A model generated the notes under the pieces. The model saw only the letters and a list, made by a program, of their open reading frames with translations, did no database searches and had not been told where the DNA came from. DNA of 64,000 bases from Paranoxybacillus vitaminiphilus (GTDB lineage Bacteria; Bacillota; Bacilli; Bacillales; Anoxybacillaceae). Positions 53,774 to 62,925 of this stretch are shown here, in pieces. A program made the translations under genes and the position numbers. Within the stretch, counting starts at the first letter, position 1. Each line of letters begins with the position of its first letter. The stretch lies in NCBI RefSeq assembly GCF_003259935.1, contig NZ_QLMH01000007.1, forward strand, positions 1 through 64,000, read 5' to 3'.

Positions 53774-55246
53774 ATGAGTTATAGGGAAGACAATCAGAAG
53801 GCAGTAGAACTTATCGAGCTTATTCAAGATACTATTGAGAGTTATTCAAAAAAAGAAAAAAGTTTAACAGACGAAGCTTGGATTAAAAATGAGTTACGGA
53901 ACAGCAATTTAAAGATTGATGAGAAAGAGATTGAGGCATTCAGTAAAGAAATATTAGAAACTATAGAATTGAACAATCGGAACATTGAAAGTATCGGTAC
54001 AGCAATTGAAAATGGTGTTTCTAAAGAAGCGTGGTTTCAACAGAAAGTGCAGGAAGCTTCTGTTGGAATGTCGGTGAACCAAGTTGGGCAATATTTGCAA
54101 GGAATTGATAATGCAATTAACAATGCAAATGATTTAATGAATCAAGTAATCCTCAATAATGATGGTACTATTAATCGTAATCTCAACCTCGATGGTTTTA
54201 TTTTTGAACAACATCACGCCAATTCCTTCAATTTAGACGTCGCATTAAAAGGTGGAGATTATAAAGCCGAGGCTTTGAAGCCAAATCCTGGGGAAACTTA
54301 TAAAAGAAATTCTGTGGATTTAGTTATTAAGGATAATCAAGGTAGAATAGTAAAGAAATATCAAGCAAAGTTTTCCTCAGATTATAAAAATGCAACCATA
54401 GCCTTTAAGAAAGGGCATTATAAATTTCAAGGAAAATTGGTTGCAAAGGGTCAAGTCGAAAATGTGGCAAATAGCACAGACACGATAAGCATTAAAAACT
54501 ATAAAAGCACACCTTTAAGTAAACAAGAGGGAAAAGAGCTTCAGAAACTTGCACAAAGCGGAAAACAAATAGAGGTTGATTGGAACTACTATAAATTAAA
54601 AGACTTAACGAGTTATATGACAAAAAATGTAGCATTAGCTGGTGTGCAATCAGCAGCCATTGCAGTTGGGTACGATTTAGTTTATAAATCAATGATCAAT
54701 AAAAATATTGAAATAAATGAAGTGGTGGAGTTAGCGCTTAAAACAGGGGCGGATTCAGGTTTGAAGAATTCAGTAACGGTTGCTTTAAAAATAGCCTCAG
54801 AAAAAGGGCTTTTAAAAGCAATCCCACCTGGAACACCCCCAGCGATAATTGCTAATATTGCAACTGTATCCATCGAAAACGTGAAAGTTTTAAATAAAGT
54901 GGCTAATGGTGAATTGAGTGTTACTCAGGGACTTCAACAAATGGAAAGAGTAACGGTTGCTACTGTTGCTGGATTGGTAAGTGCAGAGTTAGGAACCGTA
55001 AAAGGAGCGGCATTAGGTTCATTAGCTTTAAGTTGGATACCGATTGTGGGTAGTCCAATAGGGGCTGTAATAGGGGGAATTGTTGGAGGTACAGTTGCTT
55101 ACATGGCTGGTTCAACAATTGGTGGAAAGATATGTGAGACTGCCCAAAAGGTTAGGAAAACGGTCGTTGCTTCATTAAAGGCAGGAGCAAGGGCAGTTGG
55201 AACAGCGGTTAACAAAGCAAAAAATTTTGTTAAATCACTTTTTTAG
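53774..55246 (+). CDS. Putative effector: nuclease-like middle, glycine-rich membrane C-terminus
   Basis: The start is ATG 53774 behind AAGGGAGGTGC; 490 residues. The N-terminus (1-125) is helical and acidic. Residues about 136-205 read NLDGFIFEQHHANSFNLDVA ... YKAEAL ... NSVDLVI ... KYQAKF: Glu166, Asp182 and Gln197-x-Lys199 could be an E/D-xn-QxK variant of the PD-(D/E)XK nuclease core. The C-terminal half has amphipathic helices and a strongly hydrophobic Gly-rich hairpin (ALSWIPIVGSPIGAVIGGIV, then GGTVAYMAGSTIGG, about 417-450) and a basic tail. A membrane-acting or nuclease effector is my inference. A strong terminator follows. Confidence 0.6.
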   Translation: MSYREDNQKAVELIELIQDTIESYSKKEKSLTDEAWIKNELRNSNLKIDEKEIEAFSKEILETIELNNRNIESIGTAIENGVSKEAWFQQKVQEASVGMSVNQVGQYLQGIDNAINNANDLMNQVILNNDGTINRNLNLDGFIFEQHHANSFNLDVALKGGDYKAEALKPNPGETYKRNSVDLVIKDNQGRIVKKYQAKFSSDYKNATIAFKKGHYKFQGKLVAKGQVENVANSTDTISIKNYKSTPLSKQEGKELQKLAQSGKQIEVDWNYYKLKDLTSYMTKNVALAGVQSAAIAVGYDLVYKSMINKNIEINEVVELALKTGADSGLKNSVTVALKIASEKGLLKAIPPGTPPAIIANIATVSIENVKVLNKVANGELSVTQGLQQMERVTVATVAGLVSAELGTVKGAALGSLALSWIPIVGSPIGAVIGGIVGGTVAYMAGSTIGGKICETAQKVRKTVVASLKAGARAVGTAVNKAKNFVKSLF

Positions 55247-55367
55247 TTTGAGTGAGTATTTTTCCATTATCTCTTAACCCTATAACCTGCCCTTCTATGT
55301 TATCGAAAAAAATAATTATTCCCTCGGCAAAATAACTTGTTCGCTGGGTAAAAATAAATGTTTCCTG

Positions 55368-55416
55368 ACACGAGTGGAAATTGGGTGGAATCCCCAGTTT
55401 CACTCGTGTTTTTTTA
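55368..55416 (+). terminator. Terminator of the AAA+ operon
   Basis: ACACGAGTG...AAA.TGGG pairs with CCCCA.TTT.ACTCGTGT, followed by seven T. A strong hairpin about 120 nt after the last stop. Confidence 0.8.
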
Positions 55417-55802
55417 AAATTAGGGATAAGGTTAGAAAGAGCGGATAACAATTTGGCGTTATGTCAAGAAAATGAACACGATAAACAGAAAGAAGTAGCT
55501 GTGCTTAGATACCTACTTTTCTTTGGTTAGCATAGTAAGTGGTTTCAAATTCGTACGATGCTGCATAATGAAGTGATGAATGGATTCTTTTTTAATTGTA
55601 AAAACATTCAATATGCATGGATTTTTTTGCGAAGGCTGCAGCACAAAAGGAGTTCACAGAGGCAACAAGCTTACCATGCACGTTACTCTATGTAAAGTCG
55701 TGTCTCTGAAATTATATTTTGTGAGGAAACTGACCTGTTTCGTTTTCAAATTTAGTGCTTAATTTTTATCTTGCATTTTGCTAAAGTTTTATTTTGCACT
55801 AA

Positions 55803-56024
55803 ACACTCTCAGGTTTCATTAATTGGTTGCAATCACAGCTGCAAGGTCAAAATGAAGTAGATTTATTTACATTAAATTTTGATTTGCTACTTGAAACTAT
55901 ACTATTAAGAATAGTAGGAACTGATGAGTTTACTGATTTTCATGTTAAAAGAGGTAAATGGGAAGGTAAGGATAAATTCAACTTTGATCCTCAACAAACA
56001 TTGTTAGACTTTGGTAATATATAA
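55803..56024 (+). pseudogene. Relic of a SIR2-like domain gene
   Basis: The open frame reads SGFINWLQSQLQGQNEVDLF then TLNFDLLLETILLRIVGTDE and on to a stop at 56024. The segment DLFTLNFDLLLE matches the (V/I)(F/Y)T(T/L)N(Y/F)D..(L/I)E strand-loop of SIR2-like NADases found in defence genes such as Thoeris and DSR. The N-terminal NAD-binding glycines and everything after residue about 70 are missing, and there is no start codon. It is evidence of an older defence gene at this spot. Confidence 0.45.
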
Positions 56025-56031
56025 ATGCAGC

Positions 56032-56100
56032 TTGATTTTCCGGCATATGTATAAACCTTTTTCCTCTAATCGGAACATTTTACTTATGTCGATTTTTCAA
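56032..56100. repeat. Palindromic interspersed element, copy 2
   Basis: It starts TTGATTTTCCGGCATATG and ends TTATGTCGATTTTTCAA; the ends are imperfect inverses and match the copy at 3346-3424. It starts 8 nt after the SIR2 relic stop. Confidence 0.45.
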
Positions 56101-56194
56101 CGTGAACTTATATAGATAAATTTTTGTCGAATTTATTATAAAAACAGGTTATACTTAAAGTTGTTTACAAATAAATCCATGAAAACATATAAAA

Positions 56195-56247
56195 AGGAGT
56201 TACTCATTGGGTCGGAACACTGTTCTCGAATCCGCAATGGAACTCCT
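56195..56247 (+). promoter_or_regulatory. Long-loop inverted repeat upstream of the HEPN gene
   Basis: AGGAGTTACTCATTG and CAATGGAACTCCT are inverse with small bulges, 25 nt apart. It contains an AGGAG that is not followed by a start codon. It could be an attenuator, a small RNA or a miniature element end. Confidence 0.35.
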
Positions 56248-56365
56248 GTGTACTCAATATTATTGTATTCAAAAGACATTGATTTTATTAATTAAATTGT
56301 AATCATACTATATTATATAAATAAATGTTAAAAAAGTCAACAATTCATTTAAAAAGGTGATTGTT

Positions 56366-58117
56366 ATGGATAAAAGAAGCAATAATTTGGTTATAGATCC
56401 AAAGAAAACCTTGAGTGAAGGTGAGATTTTCTTTGCACAAAGATGGTGGGAACTTCTTGATGTTTCAACACACGATAATCATTATGTAAACTGTTTAAAC
56501 CTACATATAGCCTTAGTTGAGTTACGGAATACATGCAAGGATATATTAGAAGGAGAAACTTATAAATGGCATTTAGATAGTGTAGTAAAAGAAACCAGAG
56601 AGATTGCAAAAAATGATCCAGTAATCCAATTGCATGCACCTCACTATTATAATATTCTTATTAAGTCTTTACAGAATACACCTCAACAAGATAAGGAAAT
56701 TTACAAATTATACTTACAGTTAAATCTTATTGTTAAGTATATTGAAAGCAGATATATAAAATGGCTCATTGTCCAACTAAATAAAGAAATAAAGAATACA
56801 AATTTTTCTAAAATCGATTCATTAGTTAATTGTTTAATAAGTGAATTAATTTATAGAGGTTGGTCAATTAATACACTTTTTAACTTAATTAAAAAAGAGG
56901 ATTTTTATAAAAAGAATTACTGGAGAAGTGTTTTTGTTAATTTTTTAAAGAGTAAACAAAAATATATATGTTTGATAAAAATAAATACCGAAATAAACGA
57001 AAAATTTATTGATGCTTGTTCGTATGTAGGCTTAAATATATTAGACGGTAACAATATAGTTAGAAAATATCCAATTCCTGGTTTAGAAAATGTAATTTCA
57101 AATAATTCTAAATATTATATAGAAGAAGTTGAAGCGTATGAACGAAATTCAGCTATAAACAGATACATTGAACAATTTGTTAGAAAAGAAGATATTTTGA
57201 GATTTTATGGCTATAAATCACCAAAGGTTGCTCAAAATGCTACAATTATCTCAGAAAAAGAATTGAAATTTGTAACGGGAGTTCAGATACCTAAATTTAG
57301 CAGTTCATTATCTCCAGTAGCATTAGAAAAACCGTTAGAATTTGCAAGTAAACTACCACCTGAACCTATGAATTTAATGCAAAAAGTATATAGACAGTGT
57401 AGGCAAGCAGAAGAATCACCTTCTGCGGAATCTTGTTTTTTGAATATATGGGTAGCATTAGAATCATTCACAAAAACTGATGAGTATAGTGAAAAGGAAA
57501 GTGATTTTGTTCGTATAAGGGATAACGTATCTTCTGCTGTTGCAATGGGGTATATATTTAACTTAGTAAGGTATTTTTTAGCAGATTGTAAAAGATGTCA
57601 AGTGGATTTACAAGGTATCATGACTTTATCAGACAACACACATTTAGATACTACTAAATTAGTAAAAGTATTGTTAGATAGTACAAAAAATTCTAAGCTT
57701 CTTTCAGAATGTCAAATAAAAAATACACTTTTAGGTTATAGATGTGAACAGCTAATAAATTTACTTGGAGACCCTAAAAAAGTTTCAGAAAAGATTAGAA
57801 ATCATTCAAGAAGGGTTCAATGGCACTTACAAAGAATGTATAGAGTAAGAAACTCTATTGTTCACTCAGCAAATCATGACAATCAAAATCTAAACCTCTT
57901 GATTAGACATTTAAATTCTTATTTAAGGTCTACTGTCAATGGGTCTATATTTTATTTGTACAAAACAAATTCAACAAATTTTGATGAGATCTTCTATACC
58001 ATGAAACAAAACTATGAGGCAACAGTAGACTTATTAAATGAAGGTAATATAAAGAGTAATATTGAAATGTATTTAAAAATCCTGATTGATGGAGCTTTGT
58101 TTTTCGATGAGAAGTAA
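56366..58117 (+). CDS. HEPN-domain protein with RNSIVH motif (ApeA-like)
   Basis: The start is ATG 56366 with AAAAAGGTGA upstream; 583 residues. The C-terminal 230 residues read FLNIWVALESFTKTDEYSEK and later QRMYRVRNSIVHSANHDNQN, giving R-x4-H at about residues 495-500, the HEPN ribonuclease motif. The WxALE helix before it fits ApeA-type HEPN proteins. The N-terminal 300 residues are helical and not recognised. By family knowledge such proteins cleave tRNA or mRNA after infection to stop phage growth. It is monocistronic, AT-rich compared with neighbours, and closed by a terminator, so probably a transferred single-gene system. Confidence 0.75.
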   Translation: MDKRSNNLVIDPKKTLSEGEIFFAQRWWELLDVSTHDNHYVNCLNLHIALVELRNTCKDILEGETYKWHLDSVVKETREIAKNDPVIQLHAPHYYNILIKSLQNTPQQDKEIYKLYLQLNLIVKYIESRYIKWLIVQLNKEIKNTNFSKIDSLVNCLISELIYRGWSINTLFNLIKKEDFYKKNYWRSVFVNFLKSKQKYICLIKINTEINEKFIDACSYVGLNILDGNNIVRKYPIPGLENVISNNSKYYIEEVEAYERNSAINRYIEQFVRKEDILRFYGYKSPKVAQNATIISEKELKFVTGVQIPKFSSSLSPVALEKPLEFASKLPPEPMNLMQKVYRQCRQAEESPSAESCFLNIWVALESFTKTDEYSEKESDFVRIRDNVSSAVAMGYIFNLVRYFLADCKRCQVDLQGIMTLSDNTHLDTTKLVKVLLDSTKNSKLLSECQIKNTLLGYRCEQLINLLGDPKKVSEKIRNHSRRVQWHLQRMYRVRNSIVHSANHDNQNLNLLIRHLNSYLRSTVNGSIFYLYKTNSTNFDEIFYTMKQNYEATVDLLNEGNIKSNIEMYLKILIDGALFFDEK

Positions 58118-58118
58118 G

Positions 58119-58163
58119 AAGGAACATACTGTTTACAATATGGTCCTTTCAACTTTATTTTTT
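58119..58163 (+). terminator. Terminator of the HEPN gene
   Basis: AAGGAACATACTG and CAATATGGTCCTT pair at 11 of 13 positions around TTTA, followed by a T-rich stretch. Confidence 0.65.
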
Positions 58164-58169
58164 GGTCTC

Positions 58170-58484
58170 TTAAATTACTATGCTGAACCACTCCTTCCCA
58201 TGTAGATTTGGATTGCGCTTTTTTAAGTATTCGACCTGCGCCTTCAAATAAGCATTTTCCTCTTCTAAACTCGAAAAATGTTTACGATTCCATACACCAC
58301 GTTGATCTTTAAACGACTCGCCATTTCGAAATTTCTTGACCCATTCTGCAATCTGTGCATCACTCTTAATTCCAAAATGTTCACGAAGTTGTCGATAAGG
58401 CCATCCCTCCTCCAATTTCAAACGAACGACTTCACGTTTAAGCTCTTCTGAATATGAGTTAAAGGTTTGTCCTTTTTTAGCCAT
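58170..58484 (-). mobile_element. IS3-family OrfA fragment without OrfB
   Basis: 104 residues: helix-turn-helix YSEELKREVVRLKLEEGWPY then RQLREHFGIKSDAQIAEWVK KF, and a leucine-zipper-like EEENAYLKAQVEYLKKRNPN, typical for OrfA of the IS3 group. An end-like sequence TGTCCTCTTTTTTTTACTG lies at 58529-58547. The OrfB integrase that should follow on the minus strand is absent; the HEPN gene takes its place, so this is a remnant. Confidence 0.8.
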
Positions 58485-58547
58485 AAAAAATCCCCTCCCA
58501 AGTAGACTCCTAAGAACATCATATCAAATGTCCTCTTTTTTTTACTG

Positions 58548-58782
58548 TCTACCTGTAGGGGATAATACCAGGGATGAGGTCCTATTTCTCTTTTTTCTTA
58601 GGGAACAGAGAGAAGAGGGGATAAAAGAATTAAAGTAAAAATAAAGAAGAATCAAAAATACTCTTTACAAGAATTTATTTAGATGTTATATTATACGTAG
58701 AAATTAGCAATCGAGGAAATGCATCAATCTATTGTTTGAAAGGTATTAAAAATACTTTATTTAGAAATTAGGAGGTAAAATA
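58548..58782. other. Upstream region of the methylase cluster
   Basis: AT-rich, no gene. TTATATTATACGTAG (about 58686-58700) could hold a -10 box of the operon. A normal AGGAGG-type site precedes the ATG at 58783. Confidence 0.3.
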
Positions 58783-60720
58783 ATGACTCGTGATAAAGCG
58801 TTGCAGTTTGTTAGCGAATTAGAAAATCAGTTTGACAAGAAAGTAATCGAAGTTGAGAAAGGATTAACAGTGGAGTTATTAAAGTTGCATGCTCTGTTTT
58901 TTGCGATGGAGAATGAAAAATATGGCGAGAAACTTACAAAACTTGCAACAAGGGAAGAGCTTAGAGATCTTCGTGGGAGTGTAAAAGAGGTCATCTACTC
59001 TTTATATAGTATGTTGGAAAACATGGAACCTTCGCTCTCAAATGTATTTCTTAACGACACATTCAAGAGTATCGATGAAGCGACTCTTTATAAATTAGTG
59101 GTCCTGATTGAACGATATGGATTGACGAAAGCGGAATATCAGAACAATCAGGCTGTAGTAGGCTTTTTCAATACATTAATTGAAGAAGTCATTGCATCTT
59201 CAAAAGGTTACGGTTACGACTTTACACCAGATGGCCTTATACAGTTAATGATCCAATCATTAAAACCGATGAAAGGTTCCGTATACGATGGAACAGCTGG
59301 AATTGCAAACATCTTGGTATCTGCTTACAAATACGCCAAAGAGCAAGGAAAAGATATTACCGTGTATGGACAAGAGATGAATAAAGAATTATATGTCATT
59401 GCCAAACTCAATTTGTTTATCAATAACATTTTACCGGAAAACGGAGATATTCAATTAGGTGATACAATCCGTGATCCAAAGTGGTTAGAAAATGGGTGCG
59501 TTATGCAATTCGACTATATTATGATGAATTTCCCATTCGGTGTAAGGGATTGGGGATATGAATTTGCCGTTAATGACCCTTATCATCGGTTTGAATTGTA
59601 TGATCGGCCGCCTAAGTCACAAGGGGATTACGCCTTTATATTACATGCATTAGCGTCTCTAAAAAAAGAAGGAAAGGCTGCGTTAATTGTTCCGTTTGGA
59701 ACGCTTGTAAGAGGTGCGGTGGAAGAAAGAATTCGTAAAGCCATGTTAAAAGATGATGTCATCGAAAGTATTATTTCTCTTCCAACGAATTTATTTAGCG
59801 GAACGGGGATTCAGGTGGCACTTCTTATCTTGAATAAAAATAAACCAAACCATAAAAAAGGAAGAGTGCAATTTATTAATGCTGAAGGGGATTATGAACG
59901 AACAAGAACACAAAAATACTTGAAGCCAGAACATATTCATAAAATTATTGAAACTTTAGAAGCATACGAGAATAGAGAAAGATATTCACGTATCGTTTCA
60001 ATAGATGAAATTGCGGAAAATAACGGGGTTTTAAATCCAGCATTATATTTCGTTCATGTAGAACTTGACACAGAATTCGGTAAGGTCGTTTTTAATAAGA
60101 AAAAATATGAAAGTGAAGCGAAAAACCTTGTGCAGATTGGGGAAATCGCCGAAGTAATTCGGGGTGTCAATCTTCCAAGTCGTCGTCAAATAGAAAATCC
60201 AGATGGTGAGTTATTTCCTGTTATTCAAATAAGAGATATCGAAAATGGAGAAATCCAGTTTGAAAAGATTGAGAAACTTCCAATACAGACAAGGGATATA
60301 CAGCGTGTTACAGCGCAACCGGGTGACATTTTAGTATCGAGCAGAGGCACGCAACAGAAAATTGCGATTGTTCCTGAATACGATGGAACGATTTTAGTAT
60401 CCAATATGTTTATTATCATCCGGCTGCATTCTGATCAAGAAATCAATCCAATTTATATCAAGCGTTTCTTAGAAAGCCCAGTTGGTCAGTACTTTTTTGA
60501 AGCGCATCAAAGCGGCTCAATCGCAACCGTTTTAACTCCAAATGATATTAAATCAATCGAGCTGCCGTTGCTTCCTATTGAGAAGCAAAATGAGATGATT
60601 AAACAATTGGAGGAGGCGGATGAGTTAATCCGTAAAGCTTATGAGGAACGAAAGAAAAAATACTTTGATGCTTACGAAAAATTTGGCATCGGCGCTTTTA
60701 TCCGTCAAATGACAGAGTAG
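58783..60720 (+). CDS. Type I-like methylase-specificity fusion (N-6 adenine methylase plus one TRD)
   Basis: 645 residues. The middle is an HsdM-like methylase: FTPDGLIQLMIQSLKP, motif I VYDGTAGIANILVSA (with Asp-Gly-Thr in place of Asp-Pro-Ala), motif IV MMNFPFGVRDW (NFPF in place of NPPF), and SLPTNLFSGTGIQVALLIL. From about residue 455, LVQIGEIAEVIRGVNLPSRR begins an HsdS-type target recognition domain, ending LPLLPIEKQNEMIKQLEEAD and a coiled tail. So M and half an S are fused. Start ATG with AGGAGG. It lies upstream of a second, ordinary HsdM. Confidence 0.82.
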   Translation: MTRDKALQFVSELENQFDKKVIEVEKGLTVELLKLHALFFAMENEKYGEKLTKLATREELRDLRGSVKEVIYSLYSMLENMEPSLSNVFLNDTFKSIDEATLYKLVVLIERYGLTKAEYQNNQAVVGFFNTLIEEVIASSKGYGYDFTPDGLIQLMIQSLKPMKGSVYDGTAGIANILVSAYKYAKEQGKDITVYGQEMNKELYVIAKLNLFINNILPENGDIQLGDTIRDPKWLENGCVMQFDYIMMNFPFGVRDWGYEFAVNDPYHRFELYDRPPKSQGDYAFILHALASLKKEGKAALIVPFGTLVRGAVEERIRKAMLKDDVIESIISLPTNLFSGTGIQVALLILNKNKPNHKKGRVQFINAEGDYERTRTQKYLKPEHIHKIIETLEAYENRERYSRIVSIDEIAENNGVLNPALYFVHVELDTEFGKVVFNKKKYESEAKNLVQIGEIAEVIRGVNLPSRRQIENPDGELFPVIQIRDIENGEIQFEKIEKLPIQTRDIQRVTAQPGDILVSSRGTQQKIAIVPEYDGTILVSNMFIIIRLHSDQEINPIYIKRFLESPVGQYFFEAHQSGSIATVLTPNDIKSIELPLLPIEKQNEMIKQLEEADELIRKAYEERKKKYFDAYEKFGIGAFIRQMTE

Positions 60721-60732
60721 GAGGCGAAAAGC

Positions 60733-61431
60733 TTGAAAAAGAAACATTTTATTGAATTAAGAAATAGCTTGAGAAGACGGGGATTTTGGGTAGACGTAAT
60801 AAACGGAGAGTTCGTTTTGGATCAATGGTATTCTAAGTCAAACTTCTGCGAAATGCTGGATTTATTAACATCATTACAAATTAGTATAAAAATTGGGGAG
60901 CGAGGGATTCGGTTAGAACCGAATACCCTTGTTCCAAATGAAATATTCAATCGAATCGAGTGTTTTAATCGAGATGAATTGAGATTCATCCCAAGTTCTC
61001 TAACAATCCCTCAAGGATGGAGGCATAACCCGAACAATGACCTTTCCATATTAGAAATAGACTGTGGAATTGCGAGTCTAGTATTCGCGTTAAACAAAGT
61101 TGGTTTATATACTTCCATGAGTTGTGATGGTCATGGACAAATAGAACCGAAGATTTGGTTAAACGGATATTCGCACATTCAAACAATCCGAAAAATACTT
61201 ATCGAAGCGAATCAAGAAGTTAGTTTTGCATATGATTGGGAGATTAATAAAGAAGGCGGTAGTAGTGTTCTTACGGCAAAAAAACGTTTATCGAATGATA
61301 ATTGGGATGTGAAAAAGATTCAAGACGATGCGTTAGCGCTGTCGGAATATGTTTATAACAACTTTTCTTTTCCTTTTGATAGAATTCCTAATATTGGAGT
61401 TTTTAATAATGATGGAAGACTGTATAATTAA
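60733..61431 (+). CDS. Unrecognised protein between the two methylases
   Basis: 232 residues from TTG 60733 (TAGGAGGCGAAAAGC before it). No membrane segment. The motif LYTSMSCDGHGQIEPKIWLN (about residue 130) resembles S-x-S-C-x-G-H sequences seen in small phage and defence proteins that I cannot name. The C-terminus is charged. It is embedded in the methylase operon with 12 and 27 nt gaps, so it probably works with that system. Confidence 0.6.
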   Translation: MKKKHFIELRNSLRRRGFWVDVINGEFVLDQWYSKSNFCEMLDLLTSLQISIKIGERGIRLEPNTLVPNEIFNRIECFNRDELRFIPSSLTIPQGWRHNPNNDLSILEIDCGIASLVFALNKVGLYTSMSCDGHGQIEPKIWLNGYSHIQTIRKILIEANQEVSFAYDWEINKEGGSSVLTAKKRLSNDNWDVKKIQDDALALSEYVYNNFSFPFDRIPNIGVFNNDGRLYN

Positions 61432-61458
61432 AACTTGGAAATAGCAAGGAGGTACATC

Positions 61459-62916
61459 ATGCTTACAGGTGAGTTACGCAATAAAGTCGATAAAATATGG
61501 GAAACATTTTGGACAGGCGGTATTACAAATCCGCTGACGGTTATTGAGCAGTTTACATACCTTTTGTTTATTAAAGGTCTTGATGAAGTGGAAACGAAAA
61601 ATGAACAAGAGGCTGCTCTGTTAGGTATTGATTTTGAACGAATCTTTCCTGAAGATAAGCAGCACTTGCGCTGGAGCAAGTTTAAAAACTTAGAAGCTAC
61701 TCAAATGTACGAAATCGTTTCTAATGAAGTATTCCCATTTATTAAAAATCTTCATGACAATAAAGATTCTGCCTACGCCAAATATATGGGCGATGCGATT
61801 TTTATGATTCCTACGCCGCAAATGCTCACAAAAATTGTGGATGGTATCGATAATATTCCAATGAAAGACCGCGATACAAAAGGGGATTTATACGAATATT
61901 TATTATCAAAAATCGCAACCGCAGGCACAAACGGCCAATTCCGCACGCCGCGTCATATTATCAAGATGATGGTAGAGTTAGTAAAACCAACACCGGAAGA
62001 TATTATTGTCGATCCGGCCGCCGGTTCCGCGGGGTTTTTAGTAGCGGCAGGAGAATATTTGCGCAAATATCGCAGTGACTTATTTTTAGTGCAAAGTTTA
62101 AAAGAGCATTTTAATAACGATATGTTCTACGGTTTTGATATGGACCGCACGATGCTGCGGATTGGCGCAATGAACATGATGCTCCATGGCATTGAAAATC
62201 CGAATATCGAATATCGCGATTCGTTGTCTGAGCAAAACAAAGATAAGGACAAATACACCCTTGTCCTTGCGAATCCGCCGTTTAAAGGCTCCTTGGATTA
62301 CGAAGCCGTTTCAAGCGACCTGTTAAAAATTACAAAGACAAAGAAAACCGAGCTTTTATTTTTGGCGTTATTCTTACGCATCTTAAAAACGGGCGGACGC
62401 TGTGCCTGCATCGTGCCGGACGGGGTATTATTCGGAAGTTCGAAAGCACATAAAGATATTCGCAAAGAAATCGTGGAAAATCATAAATTAGAAGCGATTA
62501 TTTCGATGCCAAGCGGCGTGTTTAAACCATACGCAGGCGTGTCGACGGCGATTATGATTTTTACAAAAACAGGCGTCGGCGGAACGGATCAAGTATGGTT
62601 CTATGATATGAAAGCGGATGGCTACTCATTAGACGACAAGCGCACTCCGATTGAAGAAAACGATATTCCGGACATCATTGCGCGATTCCATAACCGTGAA
62701 GCAGAAAAAGATCGGAAACGGACGGAGCAATCGTTCTTTGTGCCGGTGGAAGAAATTCGTGAAAACGACTATGACCTTTCGATTAACAAATATAAAGAAA
62801 TTGAGTATGAAGAAGTGCAGTATGAAGCGCCGAGTGTGATACTTGAAAGAGTGGAAGCGTTGGAAAAGGAGATTATGAATGGTTTAGAGGAATTAAAAAA
62901 AATAATAAAGGGATAG
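61459..62916 (+). CDS. hsdM: Type I restriction-modification methylase subunit
   Basis: The start is ATG 61459 with AAGGAGG; 485 residues. N-terminal helical domain (KVDKIWETFWTGGITNPLTV), then QFRTPRHIIKMMVELVKPTP, motif I DPAAGSAGFLVAAGEYL, motif IV LVLANPPFKGS, and the SMPSGVFKPYAGVSTAIMIF segment, all standard for HsdM. Codon use here is more GC-rich than in the upstream genes, which may indicate a different origin. It is followed 9 nt later by hsdS. Confidence 0.95.
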   Translation: MLTGELRNKVDKIWETFWTGGITNPLTVIEQFTYLLFIKGLDEVETKNEQEAALLGIDFERIFPEDKQHLRWSKFKNLEATQMYEIVSNEVFPFIKNLHDNKDSAYAKYMGDAIFMIPTPQMLTKIVDGIDNIPMKDRDTKGDLYEYLLSKIATAGTNGQFRTPRHIIKMMVELVKPTPEDIIVDPAAGSAGFLVAAGEYLRKYRSDLFLVQSLKEHFNNDMFYGFDMDRTMLRIGAMNMMLHGIENPNIEYRDSLSEQNKDKDKYTLVLANPPFKGSLDYEAVSSDLLKITKTKKTELLFLALFLRILKTGGRCACIVPDGVLFGSSKAHKDIRKEIVENHKLEAIISMPSGVFKPYAGVSTAIMIFTKTGVGGTDQVWFYDMKADGYSLDDKRTPIEENDIPDIIARFHNREAEKDRKRTEQSFFVPVEEIRENDYDLSINKYKEIEYEEVQYEAPSVILERVEALEKEIMNGLEELKKIIKG

Positions 62917-62925
62917 AGTGATGCT

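Noticed and set aside
55580-55762. 60-codon ORF after the AAA+ operon
   Set aside because: Cys/Phe-rich low-quality frame without a ribosome binding site.
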